Assembly: GCA_902489795.1 (NCBI GenBank)
Contig: CABUBU010000007.1
Span: 1-63,030, forward strand
Reading direction: 5' to 3'
DNA from: an uncultured Azospirillum sp.
GTDB lineage: Bacteria > Pseudomonadota > Alphaproteobacteria > RF32 > CAG-239
DNA length: 63,030 bases
A model generated the notes under the pieces. That model was not told the origin of the DNA. It was given only the letters and a program-made list of their open reading frames with translations, and ran no database searches. Shown here in pieces: positions 19,357 through 27,433 of the stretch; position 1 is the first letter of the stretch, and every line of letters starts with the position of its first letter. Made by a program: the position numbers and the translations under genes.

Positions 19357-20331
19357 ATGAGTGAGAACCAACCCGCCGTTTTGGATTTTGAAAAAAAGAT
19401 CAACGAAATCGAAGAAAAGATCAAGATGCTGAACACCCTGGCCAGGGACAGCGACGTCGACATCGGCAAAGAACTAAACCGCCTGCAGCTCAAACTCGAA
19501 AAGCAGATCAAGCAGTCTTACGCCAACCTCACGCCGTGGCAGCGGGTACAGATCGCACGTCATCCTGAACGCCCGCAGTGTCTTGACTACATCAAGGGGC
19601 TGATTGAGGATTTCGTACCGCTTTCGGGCGACCGTCTGTTTGCCGACGACGCCACCATGATCGGCGGCATCGGTCGCTTCAAGGGCATTTCCGTTGTCGT
19701 TCTCGGTCAGGAAAAAGGCCGCGACTTGGAAACCCGCGTCAAATACAATTTCGGCATGGCCAAACCGGAAGGTTACCGCAAAGCCCAGCGGCTGATGGGT
19801 TTGGCTGACAAGTTCAACCTGCCGGTCATTTGCTTCGTTGATACCGACGGTGCCTATCCGGGCATTGAATCGGAAGCCCGCGGTCAGGCGGAAGCGATTG
19901 CCTCTTCCATTCAAAAATGCCTGCAAATCAAAGTGCCGCTGATTTCGGTGGTGATCGGCATGGGCGGTTCCGGCGGCGCGATCGCAATTGCCGCGGCCAA
20001 CCGCGTGCTGATGCTGGAAAACTCCATTTATTCGGTCATTTCGCCGGAAGGCTGCGCCTCGATTCTCTGGCGTTCGGGCGACAAGGCCCGCGACGCCGCG
20101 GAAGCGCTAAAGCTGACGGCGCAGGATCTGAAAGCCTTGAACGTTATTGACGAGATTATTTCAGAACCGGAAGGTGGTGCCCACCGAGATACCGTGGCAA
20201 CGGTGGAAAAGGTCGGCGACTGCATTTACAAACATTTGCAGGAACTGCTGCAGCTTTCTCGCGACAACCTGAAAAAGCAGCGCAACGAGAAGTTCCTCGA
20301 AATGGGGCGCAACCTTAACATCGAGGCCTAA
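19357..20331 (+). CDS. accA: Acetyl-CoA carboxylase carboxyltransferase subunit alpha
   Basis: 324 residues, matching the ~320 typical of AccA. The coiled N-terminus (FEKKINEIEEKIKML) leads to the crotonase-fold core with TPWQRVQIARHPERP, VDTDGAYPG and GMGGSGGAIAIAAANRVLM, then EGCASILWRS. With AccD it transfers the carboxyl group from carboxybiotin to acetyl-CoA, making malonyl-CoA for fatty acid synthesis. It leads a plus-strand run that contains accD 2 kb downstream. The start follows a GAAAGAGAAAA purine patch. Confidence 0.96.
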   Translation: MSENQPAVLDFEKKINEIEEKIKMLNTLARDSDVDIGKELNRLQLKLEKQIKQSYANLTPWQRVQIARHPERPQCLDYIKGLIEDFVPLSGDRLFADDATMIGGIGRFKGISVVVLGQEKGRDLETRVKYNFGMAKPEGYRKAQRLMGLADKFNLPVICFVDTDGAYPGIESEARGQAEAIASSIQKCLQIKVPLISVVIGMGGSGGAIAIAAANRVLMLENSIYSVISPEGCASILWRSGDKARDAAEALKLTAQDLKALNVIDEIISEPEGGAHRDTVATVEKVGDCIYKHLQELLQLSRDNLKKQRNEKFLEMGRNLNIEA

Positions 20332-20340
20332 AATCCGGCA

Positions 20341-21456
20341 ATGACTTTATCTCCGGCAGAAATCGGGCTGACCGCGACGGTGGTGCTTCTGCTTTTTGCA
20401 CTGGCTGCGGTTTTGCTGCTGAAAAACAGAAAAGAGAGCGCGAACGAAGCTGTTTTGCGCGCGCAATCGGAACTTTCCGGCCGACTGGCTCAGTTTTCCG
20501 AACATTATGCGCTGGAGCAGGACAAGCTTGCGCGGCTGCTGGCCGAACAAAAGCTTTCCGTTTTACAGATGATTGACGAAAAGCTGCTGCTGATTACCCG
20601 CAAAGTGGGCGAAGGTTTGCAGATGTCCGCCGGCAAAACCGACGAAACCCTAGGCGCCCTGCGCGAACGGCTGGCCAAAATCGACGCCGCGCAGGAAAAA
20701 ATCTCTTCGCTTTCCGAACAGGTGGTTTCTCTGCAGGAGATTCTTGCCAACAAACAGGCACGCGGCGCTTTCGGAGAAATTCAACTGAACGATTTAGTCA
20801 GTTCGATTCTGCCGCCGTCAGCCTACTCTTTTCAGACGGTGCTCGGCAATCAGAAACGAGCCGACTGCCTGCTCCGCCTGCCCAACCCGCCGGGCGCAAT
20901 CGTCGTCGATTCCAAATTTCCGCTTGAAAGCTATCAGGCGCTCAGACAGGCGAAAAGCGAACGGGAAAAGCTTGAGGCCGAAAGATTTTTTAAGGCTTCC
21001 GTCATCAAACACATTAAAGACATTGCGGAAAAATACATTATTCCCGGGGAAACGGCGGAATCGGCTCTGATGTTTCTGCCTTCCGAAGCTGTTTATGCCG
21101 AATTGCACGCCAATTTTGCCGACGTGGTGGCCTGTTCTTACCGCGCCAGGGTCTGGATTGTATCGCCAACCACCCTGATGGCCACCTTAAACACCGTGCG
21201 CGCGGTGTTAAAAGACGTTCATATGCGCGAAGAGGCCGGCATCATCCAACGAGAAGTGGGGCTTCTGACCGAAGACGTCGGCCGTCTGAACGAACGCGTG
21301 GACAGTCTGTTCCGGCATTTTGAACAGGCGGGAAAAGATATTAATGACATTAAGGTTTCTTCTGCTAAAATCGGCCGCCGGATCGAACGGATCGAGGACG
21401 CCGGCAGCGGCGAAGGGGAAAAAACTGCCCCGGCCGAGCCGCCGGCAGCGGAATAA
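20341..21456 (+). CDS. rmuC: DNA recombination protein RmuC homologue
   Basis: 371 residues. An N-terminal membrane helix (about 8-28) precedes a coiled-coil region (40-130) and the RmuC nuclease-like core: KQARGAFGEIQLNDLV, VVDSKFPLESYQAL, LMFLPSEAVYAEL and SPTTLMATLNTVRAV. RmuC limits inversion between short repeats; the Lys in DSKFPLE matches the restriction-endonuclease-like fold. It begins nine bases after accA and is probably co-transcribed. Confidence 0.92.
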   Translation: MTLSPAEIGLTATVVLLLFALAAVLLLKNRKESANEAVLRAQSELSGRLAQFSEHYALEQDKLARLLAEQKLSVLQMIDEKLLLITRKVGEGLQMSAGKTDETLGALRERLAKIDAAQEKISSLSEQVVSLQEILANKQARGAFGEIQLNDLVSSILPPSAYSFQTVLGNQKRADCLLRLPNPPGAIVVDSKFPLESYQALRQAKSEREKLEAERFFKASVIKHIKDIAEKYIIPGETAESALMFLPSEAVYAELHANFADVVACSYRARVWIVSPTTLMATLNTVRAVLKDVHMREEAGIIQREVGLLTEDVGRLNERVDSLFRHFEQAGKDINDIKVSSAKIGRRIERIEDAGSGEGEKTAPAEPPAAE

Positions 21457-21547
21457 GCGCATAAATTTTGCTTTTATGCAACAAGATGTATTGATTTATA
21501 AAATAAAAACAGGTAACTTACGACTTAAACAACAATGAGGTATTAAA

Positions 21548-21832
21548 GTGACTAAATCTGAATTAATTGAAAAAATCGCAGCTAAAAACCCCAGCCTGAC
21601 GGTAAAGGAAATCGACCGGATCGTAACCGTCATTCTGGACAGCATCATCAATGCGCTTTCCGCCGGCGAGCGCGTGGAATTTCGCGGTTTCGGCGCTTTT
21701 TCGATTCGCACCCGTTCGCCGCGGATGGCCAAAAACCCCCGCACTGGCGAAAAACTGAGCGTCGATGCCCGCAACATTCCGCATTTTAAGGCCGGCAAAC
21801 AATTGTACGAACTGTTGAACAAGGCGAAATAA
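21548..21832 (+). CDS. ihfB: Integration host factor subunit beta
   Basis: 94 residues of the HU/IHF fold. The start MTKSELIEKIAAKNP, the GFGAFSIRTRSPR arm and the KNPRTGE loop containing the DNA-intercalating Pro match IHF-beta better than HU; FKAGKQLYELLN closes the fold. With IHF-alpha it bends DNA sharply for recombination and transcription. A GAGG ribosome-binding site precedes ATG closely. It is followed 36 bases later by a LapA-like gene, an arrangement common in alphaproteobacteria. Confidence 0.93.
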   Translation: MTKSELIEKIAAKNPSLTVKEIDRIVTVILDSIINALSAGERVEFRGFGAFSIRTRSPRMAKNPRTGEKLSVDARNIPHFKAGKQLYELLNKAK

Positions 21833-21868
21833 AATCAGTCTTGGCATATTTTTTGGAAAGGCAGGGCT

Positions 21869-22303
21869 ATGAGTTTTGTAAAAATGATAATCGGATTGCC
21901 GCTGATCGTGGTCATTGCGGTGTTTGCTTTTGTTAACAACGACATGGCGGTTTTCAGCCTGTGGCCGTTCAACATGGAGATTACCGTTTCCTTAAGCGTT
22001 GCCGTTATTTTCTTCATTGTTTTCGGCTATATTGTCGGCAAGCTCGATTCCTGGCTTTCCTACGCGCCGCTGCGCCGGGCGCTGCGCGTTCAGCAGCGTC
22101 AGAACAAAAAACTGAGCCGCGAACAGCAGGAGCTGGCCGGCAAGGTGGAAAGCCTGAAAGGCGACCTGGAAAACGCCAAAAGCAAAGCGGAAGTTTCTTT
22201 TCCCTTTGACAAAAAAGAACCTGCCAAAACCGGACTGAAGGAAAAAATATCAAACTTATTTAAACGTAAACAGGAGAAATCGGACGATTTCTGGTGTTTG
22301 TAA
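21869..22303 (+). CDS. LapA-family (DUF1049) inner-membrane protein
   Basis: 144 residues. Two helices (about 4-24 and 40-62) hold the DUF1049 pattern FAFVNNDMAVFSLWPF between them, followed by a cytosolic coiled coil (80-110) and a basic tail. LapA-like proteins act in lipopolysaccharide assembly control in E. coli; the role here is inferred. It sits between ihfB and accD on the same strand. Confidence 0.82.
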   Translation: MSFVKMIIGLPLIVVIAVFAFVNNDMAVFSLWPFNMEITVSLSVAVIFFIVFGYIVGKLDSWLSYAPLRRALRVQQRQNKKLSREQQELAGKVESLKGDLENAKSKAEVSFPFDKKEPAKTGLKEKISNLFKRKQEKSDDFWCL

Positions 22304-22323
22304 CTGCAATAAAGGATTGAAAC

Positions 22324-23214
22324 ATGAACTGGCTGTCTGACTTTGTCCGCCCGAAAATCAAGAAAACCACGCCGAAGGAAATTGCCGACGACCTGTGGCT
22401 GAAATGTCCCGGCTGCGGCGAACTGCTGTTTTCCAAGGAACTGAAAAAGACTTGGTACGTCTGTCCCAAATGCGGACATCATCTGCGCCTTTATCTCGAC
22501 AAAAGGCTGAAGCTGCTGTTCGACGGCGCCCATACCGAACTTAAGCTGCCGGAAACCAAGGAAGACCCGCTGAAATTCAGAGATTCCAAAAAATATACCG
22601 ACCGGTTGAAGGCCTATCGCAAGGCAACCGGCAACCAGGATGCGATCAAGGTGGCGACCGGCACCATTGGCGGCATCAAATGCGTGGTGGCGGCGCTCGA
22701 TTTCGCCTTTATGGGCGGTTCAATGGGCATGGCGGTCGGCGAAGGCATCGTCAAAGCGGCGGAATATGCCGTCAAACACAGGATTCCGCTGATCACCGTC
22801 GCCAATTCCGGCGGCGCCCGCATGCAGGAAGGCATTCTGTCGCTGATGCAGATGGCGCGTACCACTTCCGCCGTCAACATGGTCAAGGAAAACGGACTGC
22901 CGTTTATTTCCGTCATGACCGATCCCACCACCGGCGGCGTTTCCGCTTCGTTTGCCATGCTCGGCGACATTCACATTGCCGAAAAAGGCTGTCTGATCGG
23001 CTTTGCCGGTCCCCGAGTGATCGAACAGACGATTCGCGAAAAACTGCCGGAAGGCTTCCAGCGGGCGGAATATCTGCGCGAACACGGCATGGTCGACATC
23101 GTCGTCACCCGTGCGGAAATGAAGCCGACGCTGGTCAAGGTCTTGGGCATTCTGACGCATCAGAAAATCGAATGTGCCATGGTGAAGAGCGAACCGCTCA
23201 AAAACAAGAAATAA
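22324..23214 (+). CDS. accD: Acetyl-CoA carboxylase carboxyltransferase subunit beta
   Basis: 296 residues. The N-terminal four-cysteine zinc ribbon (CPGCGELLF...CPKCGHH, residues 28-50) and the crotonase core with FMGGSMGMAVGEGI, NSGGARMQEG and MTDPTTGGVSASFAML are characteristic. It pairs with AccA to form the carboxyltransferase. AAAGGATTGAAAC precedes the ATG. Being in one run with accA suggests coordinated fatty-acid synthesis. Confidence 0.96.
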   Translation: MNWLSDFVRPKIKKTTPKEIADDLWLKCPGCGELLFSKELKKTWYVCPKCGHHLRLYLDKRLKLLFDGAHTELKLPETKEDPLKFRDSKKYTDRLKAYRKATGNQDAIKVATGTIGGIKCVVAALDFAFMGGSMGMAVGEGIVKAAEYAVKHRIPLITVANSGGARMQEGILSLMQMARTTSAVNMVKENGLPFISVMTDPTTGGVSASFAMLGDIHIAEKGCLIGFAGPRVIEQTIREKLPEGFQRAEYLREHGMVDIVVTRAEMKPTLVKVLGILTHQKIECAMVKSEPLKNKK

Positions 23215-23289
23215 ACCGCTTGTTTCCTGCCGGCATTGTCTGCAACCGGCCGCCCGCGAGGCGGCCGAAACTTCTACAGGAGCAAGGTC

Positions 23290-24780
23290 ATGCTTGAATT
23301 AAAACATCTTCCGGTATCCTCGTTTAACGAAAACATCGCCTATATTCACCGCGACTGTCCGGTTTACAAGATCGACAACATCAAAACCATGACCCGGATC
23401 GAAATTCACGGCGGCGCGGCGCCGGTTTACGCTTTTCTGCAGATTGTCGACAGCAGCAAAATCATCCGCCCCGACGAACTCGGGCTCAATACCGAAGCGT
23501 TCAGACAGATCGGCCTGCCGGAAGGTTCCCGGGTGTCGCTGACGCTGACGCCGCCGGCGCCGAGCCTGGCTTCCGTCCGCCGTAAAATTGCCGGCAACAT
23601 TTTAAGCCCGAAAGAATATGAAGACATTGTCGCCGACATTTCGGCGCGGCGCTATTCCAACATGGATATTGCCTCATTCCTGGTGGCGGCCGGCTCTTTC
23701 ATAACGCCGAACGAGCTTCTTTCCCTGACCGAAGCCCTGCGCGGCGACCGCATCATCGACTGGGGCAGCGAGGAAATCGTGGCCGACCACTATTGCTTGG
23801 GTGAAATTCCCGGCAACAAGGCAGACCTGATTGTTACCGCGATCGTTGCCGCCTACGGCCTGCCGATGCCCAAAACCGTCTCCCGTTCCCTGAGCGGCTG
23901 TACCGGTGCCGCCGATACCATGGAGATTCTCGCCGGCACCGATTTGGACGTCCGCAGCCTGAAAAAACAGGTGCTGGAAAAACGCGGGGCAATCGTCAAT
24001 CCGGAAGGACTGGACATCGCCGCCGCCGACAAGATCATTTCCGCGGTGGAGCAGCAAAACGGTCTGGCAACGCTTGAGCGCAGCATCGCTTCGGTTCTGG
24101 CTTCCAAAATGGCCGCCGGCATCACGCACCTGCTTATCGACATTCCGGTCGGTCCGCGTGCCCGCGTCCGCAGCACTCAGGAAGCCATGCGTCTGCGCAA
24201 GCTGATCGAATATGTGGGCGATATGATGGAAATCAACGTCGATGTGGTCATTACCGACGGTTCGGAGCCGATCGGCTTCGGCCTCGGCGCGGCGCTGGAA
24301 GCCAGAGACGTGATGAAGGTTTTGAAAAACAAGGAGGATGCGCCCGACGACCTGAAGGAAAAATCGCTCTTTCTAGCCGGCCGCATTCTGGAGTTTGATC
24401 CCAAGCTGCGGGGCGGACAGGGCTATGTGGTCGCCCGCGAACTGCTCAAATCGGGCAAGGCGCTTGATGCCATGGAACAGATTATCAAGTCGCAGGGCAA
24501 AGCGAAAGAGCAGGTCCGGCTCGGACATCTGACCCGCGACGTGGTGGCGGACGTTGACGGCACGGTCAAAAAAATCGACAATGCCTTCATGACCCGTCTT
24601 TGCGTTTTGTGCGGCGGCGGGCAGTATCCGGGGGCCGGTGTCGACTTATTTAAAAAGACCGGCGATCAGGTTACCGCCGGCGATATTTTGTACCGGATTT
24701 ATTCCTGCAACCAGAACGATTTCGCTTTTGCCGGCACGGTGCTGGAAAGCGGTAAGAGCGGGTTTGAAATCGGCAAATAA
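23290..24780 (+). CDS. Thymidine/AMP phosphorylase family protein
   Basis: 496 residues from the ATG after AGGAGCAAGGTC. The ~80-residue N-terminal extension and the core belong to the long subfamily shared by archaeal AMP phosphorylases and proteobacterial 'thymidine phosphorylase family' proteins, longer than DeoA (~440). The phosphate and base site region (ADHYCLGEIPGNKADLIVTA) and the VSRSLSGCTGAADTMEIL segment (Ser/Thr-rich phosphate loop) are visible. It phosphorolyses a pyrimidine nucleoside or nucleotide to base plus sugar phosphate; which one is open. No rubisco or R15P isomerase lies nearby. Confidence 0.85.
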   Translation: MLELKHLPVSSFNENIAYIHRDCPVYKIDNIKTMTRIEIHGGAAPVYAFLQIVDSSKIIRPDELGLNTEAFRQIGLPEGSRVSLTLTPPAPSLASVRRKIAGNILSPKEYEDIVADISARRYSNMDIASFLVAAGSFITPNELLSLTEALRGDRIIDWGSEEIVADHYCLGEIPGNKADLIVTAIVAAYGLPMPKTVSRSLSGCTGAADTMEILAGTDLDVRSLKKQVLEKRGAIVNPEGLDIAAADKIISAVEQQNGLATLERSIASVLASKMAAGITHLLIDIPVGPRARVRSTQEAMRLRKLIEYVGDMMEINVDVVITDGSEPIGFGLGAALEARDVMKVLKNKEDAPDDLKEKSLFLAGRILEFDPKLRGGQGYVVARELLKSGKALDAMEQIIKSQGKAKEQVRLGHLTRDVVADVDGTVKKIDNAFMTRLCVLCGGGQYPGAGVDLFKKTGDQVTAGDILYRIYSCNQNDFAFAGTVLESGKSGFEIGK

Positions 24781-24798
24781 AGAAAAACGTTCTGATCC

Positions 24799-24831
24799 GG
24801 CGGCGGCTTAAAAAACTGCCGCTTTTTTTGT
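24799..24831 (+). terminator. Terminator after the phosphorylase gene
   Basis: GCGGC / GCCGC stem with a ten-base A-rich loop and a T7 tail. Confidence 0.8.
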
Positions 24832-25061
24832 TGCATACCTTACGGAAAGCCCCGGGGTTGGATCGGAGCTGAATGCCTTAGCATCGGAACAGTACCGCAC
24901 TGTGCCGACGGGCGTGGTCAGAGCATGGTTGTGCCGCTGTTTTGGTTTCCCCGATTACTGGGGAATATTTATTCGAAAAACAAAAAACGACGTTTTTTCC
25001 GTCTTTGAAGCCCCCAAAAGCTGCGGCGGCTACAAAAAAACAAAAAAAATATCTTAACCTA
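24832..25061. other. GC-rich leader region before dnaK, no gene seen
   Basis: The stretch is more GC-rich than other gaps and contains a TTCCCC / GGGGAA hairpin near 24950 plus several short complementary patches. No frame looks coding. It may carry a small RNA or heat-shock control sequence. I found no SRP, 6S or tmRNA signature. Confidence 0.35.
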
Positions 25062-25090
25062 TTGCTTATGAAATTCGAGCTTCCTATATA
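25062..25090 (+). promoter_or_regulatory. Probable dnaK promoter
   Basis: TTGCTT (25062-25067), a 17-base spacer and TATATA (25085-25090). The same bases also fit the alphaproteobacterial heat-shock sigma-32 pattern, a -35 ending in TTG followed after 18 bases by CCTATAT. Transcription would start about 30 bases before the dnaK ATG. Confidence 0.6.
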
Positions 25091-25126
25091 ACAGTTTAGA
25101 AAGTTAAATTTACGAAGGAAAAGATT

Positions 25127-27025
25127 ATGAGCAATAAAGTTATAGGTATTGACCTTGGTACGACAAACTCCTGCTTTGCGGTTATGGAAGGCGGGGAATC
25201 CAAGGTACTGGAAAATAGCGAGGGTGCCCGCACCACGCCTTCAATCGTTGCCTTTACCGACAACGAGCGTCTGGTCGGCTCGTCGGCAAAACGTCAGGCC
25301 GTTACCAATCCGGAAAACACCCTGTTTGCCATCAAACGTTTGATCGGCCGCCGGTTCGATTCGCCGGAAGTTGAAAAAGACAAGAAGCTGGTTCCGTTTA
25401 AAATTGTTGCCGGTGACAACGGTGATGCCTGGGTAGAAGCCAAAGGACAGAAATATGCGCCGTCGCAGATTTCGGCAATCGTTCTGCAGAAGATCAAGGA
25501 ATATGCCGAAAGCTATCTGGGCGAAAAAATCGACAAGGCGGTCATTACCGTTCCGGCCTATTTCAACGATTCTCAGCGTCAGGCGACCAAAGATGCCGGT
25601 AAAATCGCGGGGCTTGACGTTCTGCGCATCATCAACGAACCGACGGCTGCTGCACTGGCTTACGGCCTGGATAAGAACAAAAACGGCACCATTGCAGTTT
25701 ATGACCTGGGCGGCGGTACGTTCGATATTTCCATTTTGGAAATCGGCGACGGCGTTTTTGAAGTAAAATCCACCAACGGCGACACCTTCCTTGGCGGCGA
25801 AGACTTTGACCAGCGTATCGTCAACTATCTGGCCGACGAGTTCAAGAAAGAAAGCGGCATTGACCTGAAAAACGACCGTCTGGCTTTGCAGCGTTTGAAA
25901 GAAGCGGCGGAAAAAGCCAAGATCGAATTGTCCTCGGCCACCCAGACCGACGTCAACCTGCCGTTTATCACTGCCGACGCCACCGGACCGAAACACCTCA
26001 ACATCAAACTCACCCGCGCCAAACTGGAAGCGCTGGTCGACGACCTGATCGAACGCACGGTCGAACCCTGCCGCAAAGCTTTGGCCGATGCCGGACTCAA
26101 AGCCAACGAAGTCAGCGAAGTCATTCTGGTCGGCGGTATGACCCGGATGCCGAAAGTTCAGGAAAAAGTAAAGGAAATCTTCGGCAAAGACCCGCACAAA
26201 GGCGTTAACCCGGACGAAGTGGTTGCCGTCGGCGCAGCCATTCAGGGCGGTGTACTGATGGGCGACGTCAAAGACGTGCTGCTTTTGGACGTTACCCCGT
26301 TGTCATTGGGTATTGAAACTTTGGGCGGTGTGTTTACGCGTCTGATTGACCGCAACACCACCATCCCGACCCGCAAGTCGCAGGTCTTTTCTACCGCCGA
26401 AGACGGACAGACCGCGGTTACCATCCGCGTCTTTCAGGGCGAGCGAGAAATGGCCGCCGACAACAAGCTGCTGGGGCAGTTTGACCTGGTCGGCATTCCT
26501 CCGGCGCCGCGCGGCATGCCGCAAATTGAAGTTACTTTCGACATTGACGCCAACGGCATTGTCAACGTTTCGGCCAAAGACAAGGCGACCAACAAGGAAC
26601 AGGCGATTCGCATTCAGGCCAGCGGCGGTTTGAGCGACGCCGACATCGACAAGATGGTCAAAGATGCGGAAGCCAACGCCGAAGCCGACAAGAAGAAGAA
26701 AGAGGCGGTAGAAGCCAAAAACCAGGCGGAAAGCCTTGTTCATGCGACGGAAAAGACCTTGAAAGAAAACGCCGACAAAATTTCGGAAGCCGACAAACAG
26801 GCAATCGAAACCGAAATCAAAGCGTTGAAGACCGCGCTTGAAGCCGATGACCTGTCAGTCATCAAAGAAAAGAGCGAAAGCCTGATGCAGGCGTCGTTAA
26901 AACTCGGCGAGGCAATGTATAAGAATGCCGGCGCGACGGGACAGACCGCCGGTGCCGACGCCGGCGCTTCGGAAGCGCCGAAAGACGAAAAAGTCGTTGA
27001 CGCCGATTTTGAGGAAGTTAAATAA
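25127..27025 (+). CDS. dnaK: Molecular chaperone DnaK (Hsp70)
   Basis: 632 residues. Signatures: GIDLGTTNSC at the start, VYDLGGGTFDISIL (about 191-204) and VILVGGMTRMPKVQE (about 335). The linker DVLLLDVTPLSLGIETLGG precedes the substrate-binding domain and helical lid; the C-terminus ends in acidic VVDADFEEVK. It uses ATP to bind and release unfolded polypeptides with DnaJ and GrpE. No dnaJ or grpE follows, unlike many relatives; the next feature is a terminator. AAGGAAAAGATT precedes ATG. Confidence 0.97.
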   Translation: MSNKVIGIDLGTTNSCFAVMEGGESKVLENSEGARTTPSIVAFTDNERLVGSSAKRQAVTNPENTLFAIKRLIGRRFDSPEVEKDKKLVPFKIVAGDNGDAWVEAKGQKYAPSQISAIVLQKIKEYAESYLGEKIDKAVITVPAYFNDSQRQATKDAGKIAGLDVLRIINEPTAAALAYGLDKNKNGTIAVYDLGGGTFDISILEIGDGVFEVKSTNGDTFLGGEDFDQRIVNYLADEFKKESGIDLKNDRLALQRLKEAAEKAKIELSSATQTDVNLPFITADATGPKHLNIKLTRAKLEALVDDLIERTVEPCRKALADAGLKANEVSEVILVGGMTRMPKVQEKVKEIFGKDPHKGVNPDEVVAVGAAIQGGVLMGDVKDVLLLDVTPLSLGIETLGGVFTRLIDRNTTIPTRKSQVFSTAEDGQTAVTIRVFQGEREMAADNKLLGQFDLVGIPPAPRGMPQIEVTFDIDANGIVNVSAKDKATNKEQAIRIQASGGLSDADIDKMVKDAEANAEADKKKKEAVEAKNQAESLVHATEKTLKENADKISEADKQAIETEIKALKTALEADDLSVIKEKSESLMQASLKLGEAMYKNAGATGQTAGADAGASEAPKDEKVVDADFEEVK

Positions 27026-27048
27026 TAACTGACTTCTTTATACCAGAT

Positions 27049-27098
27049 ACGATCCGGTGAATGTTCGTTAAGCGAATGTCTGCCGGATCGTTTCTTTG
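27049..27098 (+). terminator. Terminator after dnaK
   Basis: ACGATCCGG pairs with CCGGATCGT, and an inner ATGTTCG/CGAATGT stem stacks within. TTTCTTT follows. Confidence 0.75.
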
Positions 27099-27300
27099 TG
27101 GTTTGAACATTGACCGAAAAGGTTGAATGAAAAATATCGGCCGCGCGTCTGCGTCGTTTCAGACCGGTGTGCATGAAACCGGCCGTTTCTATAACGGTTG
27201 CCGGACATTCAGGCAAAATCTGCTTTTTTCTCGCTGCTTGTATTTCTGTTTTCGTTTTCTCATTGATTTTATATGATAAATCGTCATTTTTTCCTGCGGT

Positions 27301-27358
27301 AAAAAAAGGTACGTTAAAATGCGGCGGAAATCAAGACGAAAAATCAAGGGACAGCGGG
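27301..27358 (+). repeat. Dispersed 58-bp repeat, copy B
   Basis: Same element as at 14639-14697 but on the plus strand, with four differences in 58 bases. The internal ATG opens the 17-codon frame MRRKSRRKIKGQRGKII, ending at TAA. It lies 76 bases before the cysteine-rich protein gene. The rest of 27099-27433 shows no gene. Confidence 0.85.
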
Positions 27359-27433
27359 GAAAAATAATATAACTATCTATCGTACAATATTTTACATCAC
27401 CTGAACGAAATATATGGATAAAGGGGAAAGGTC

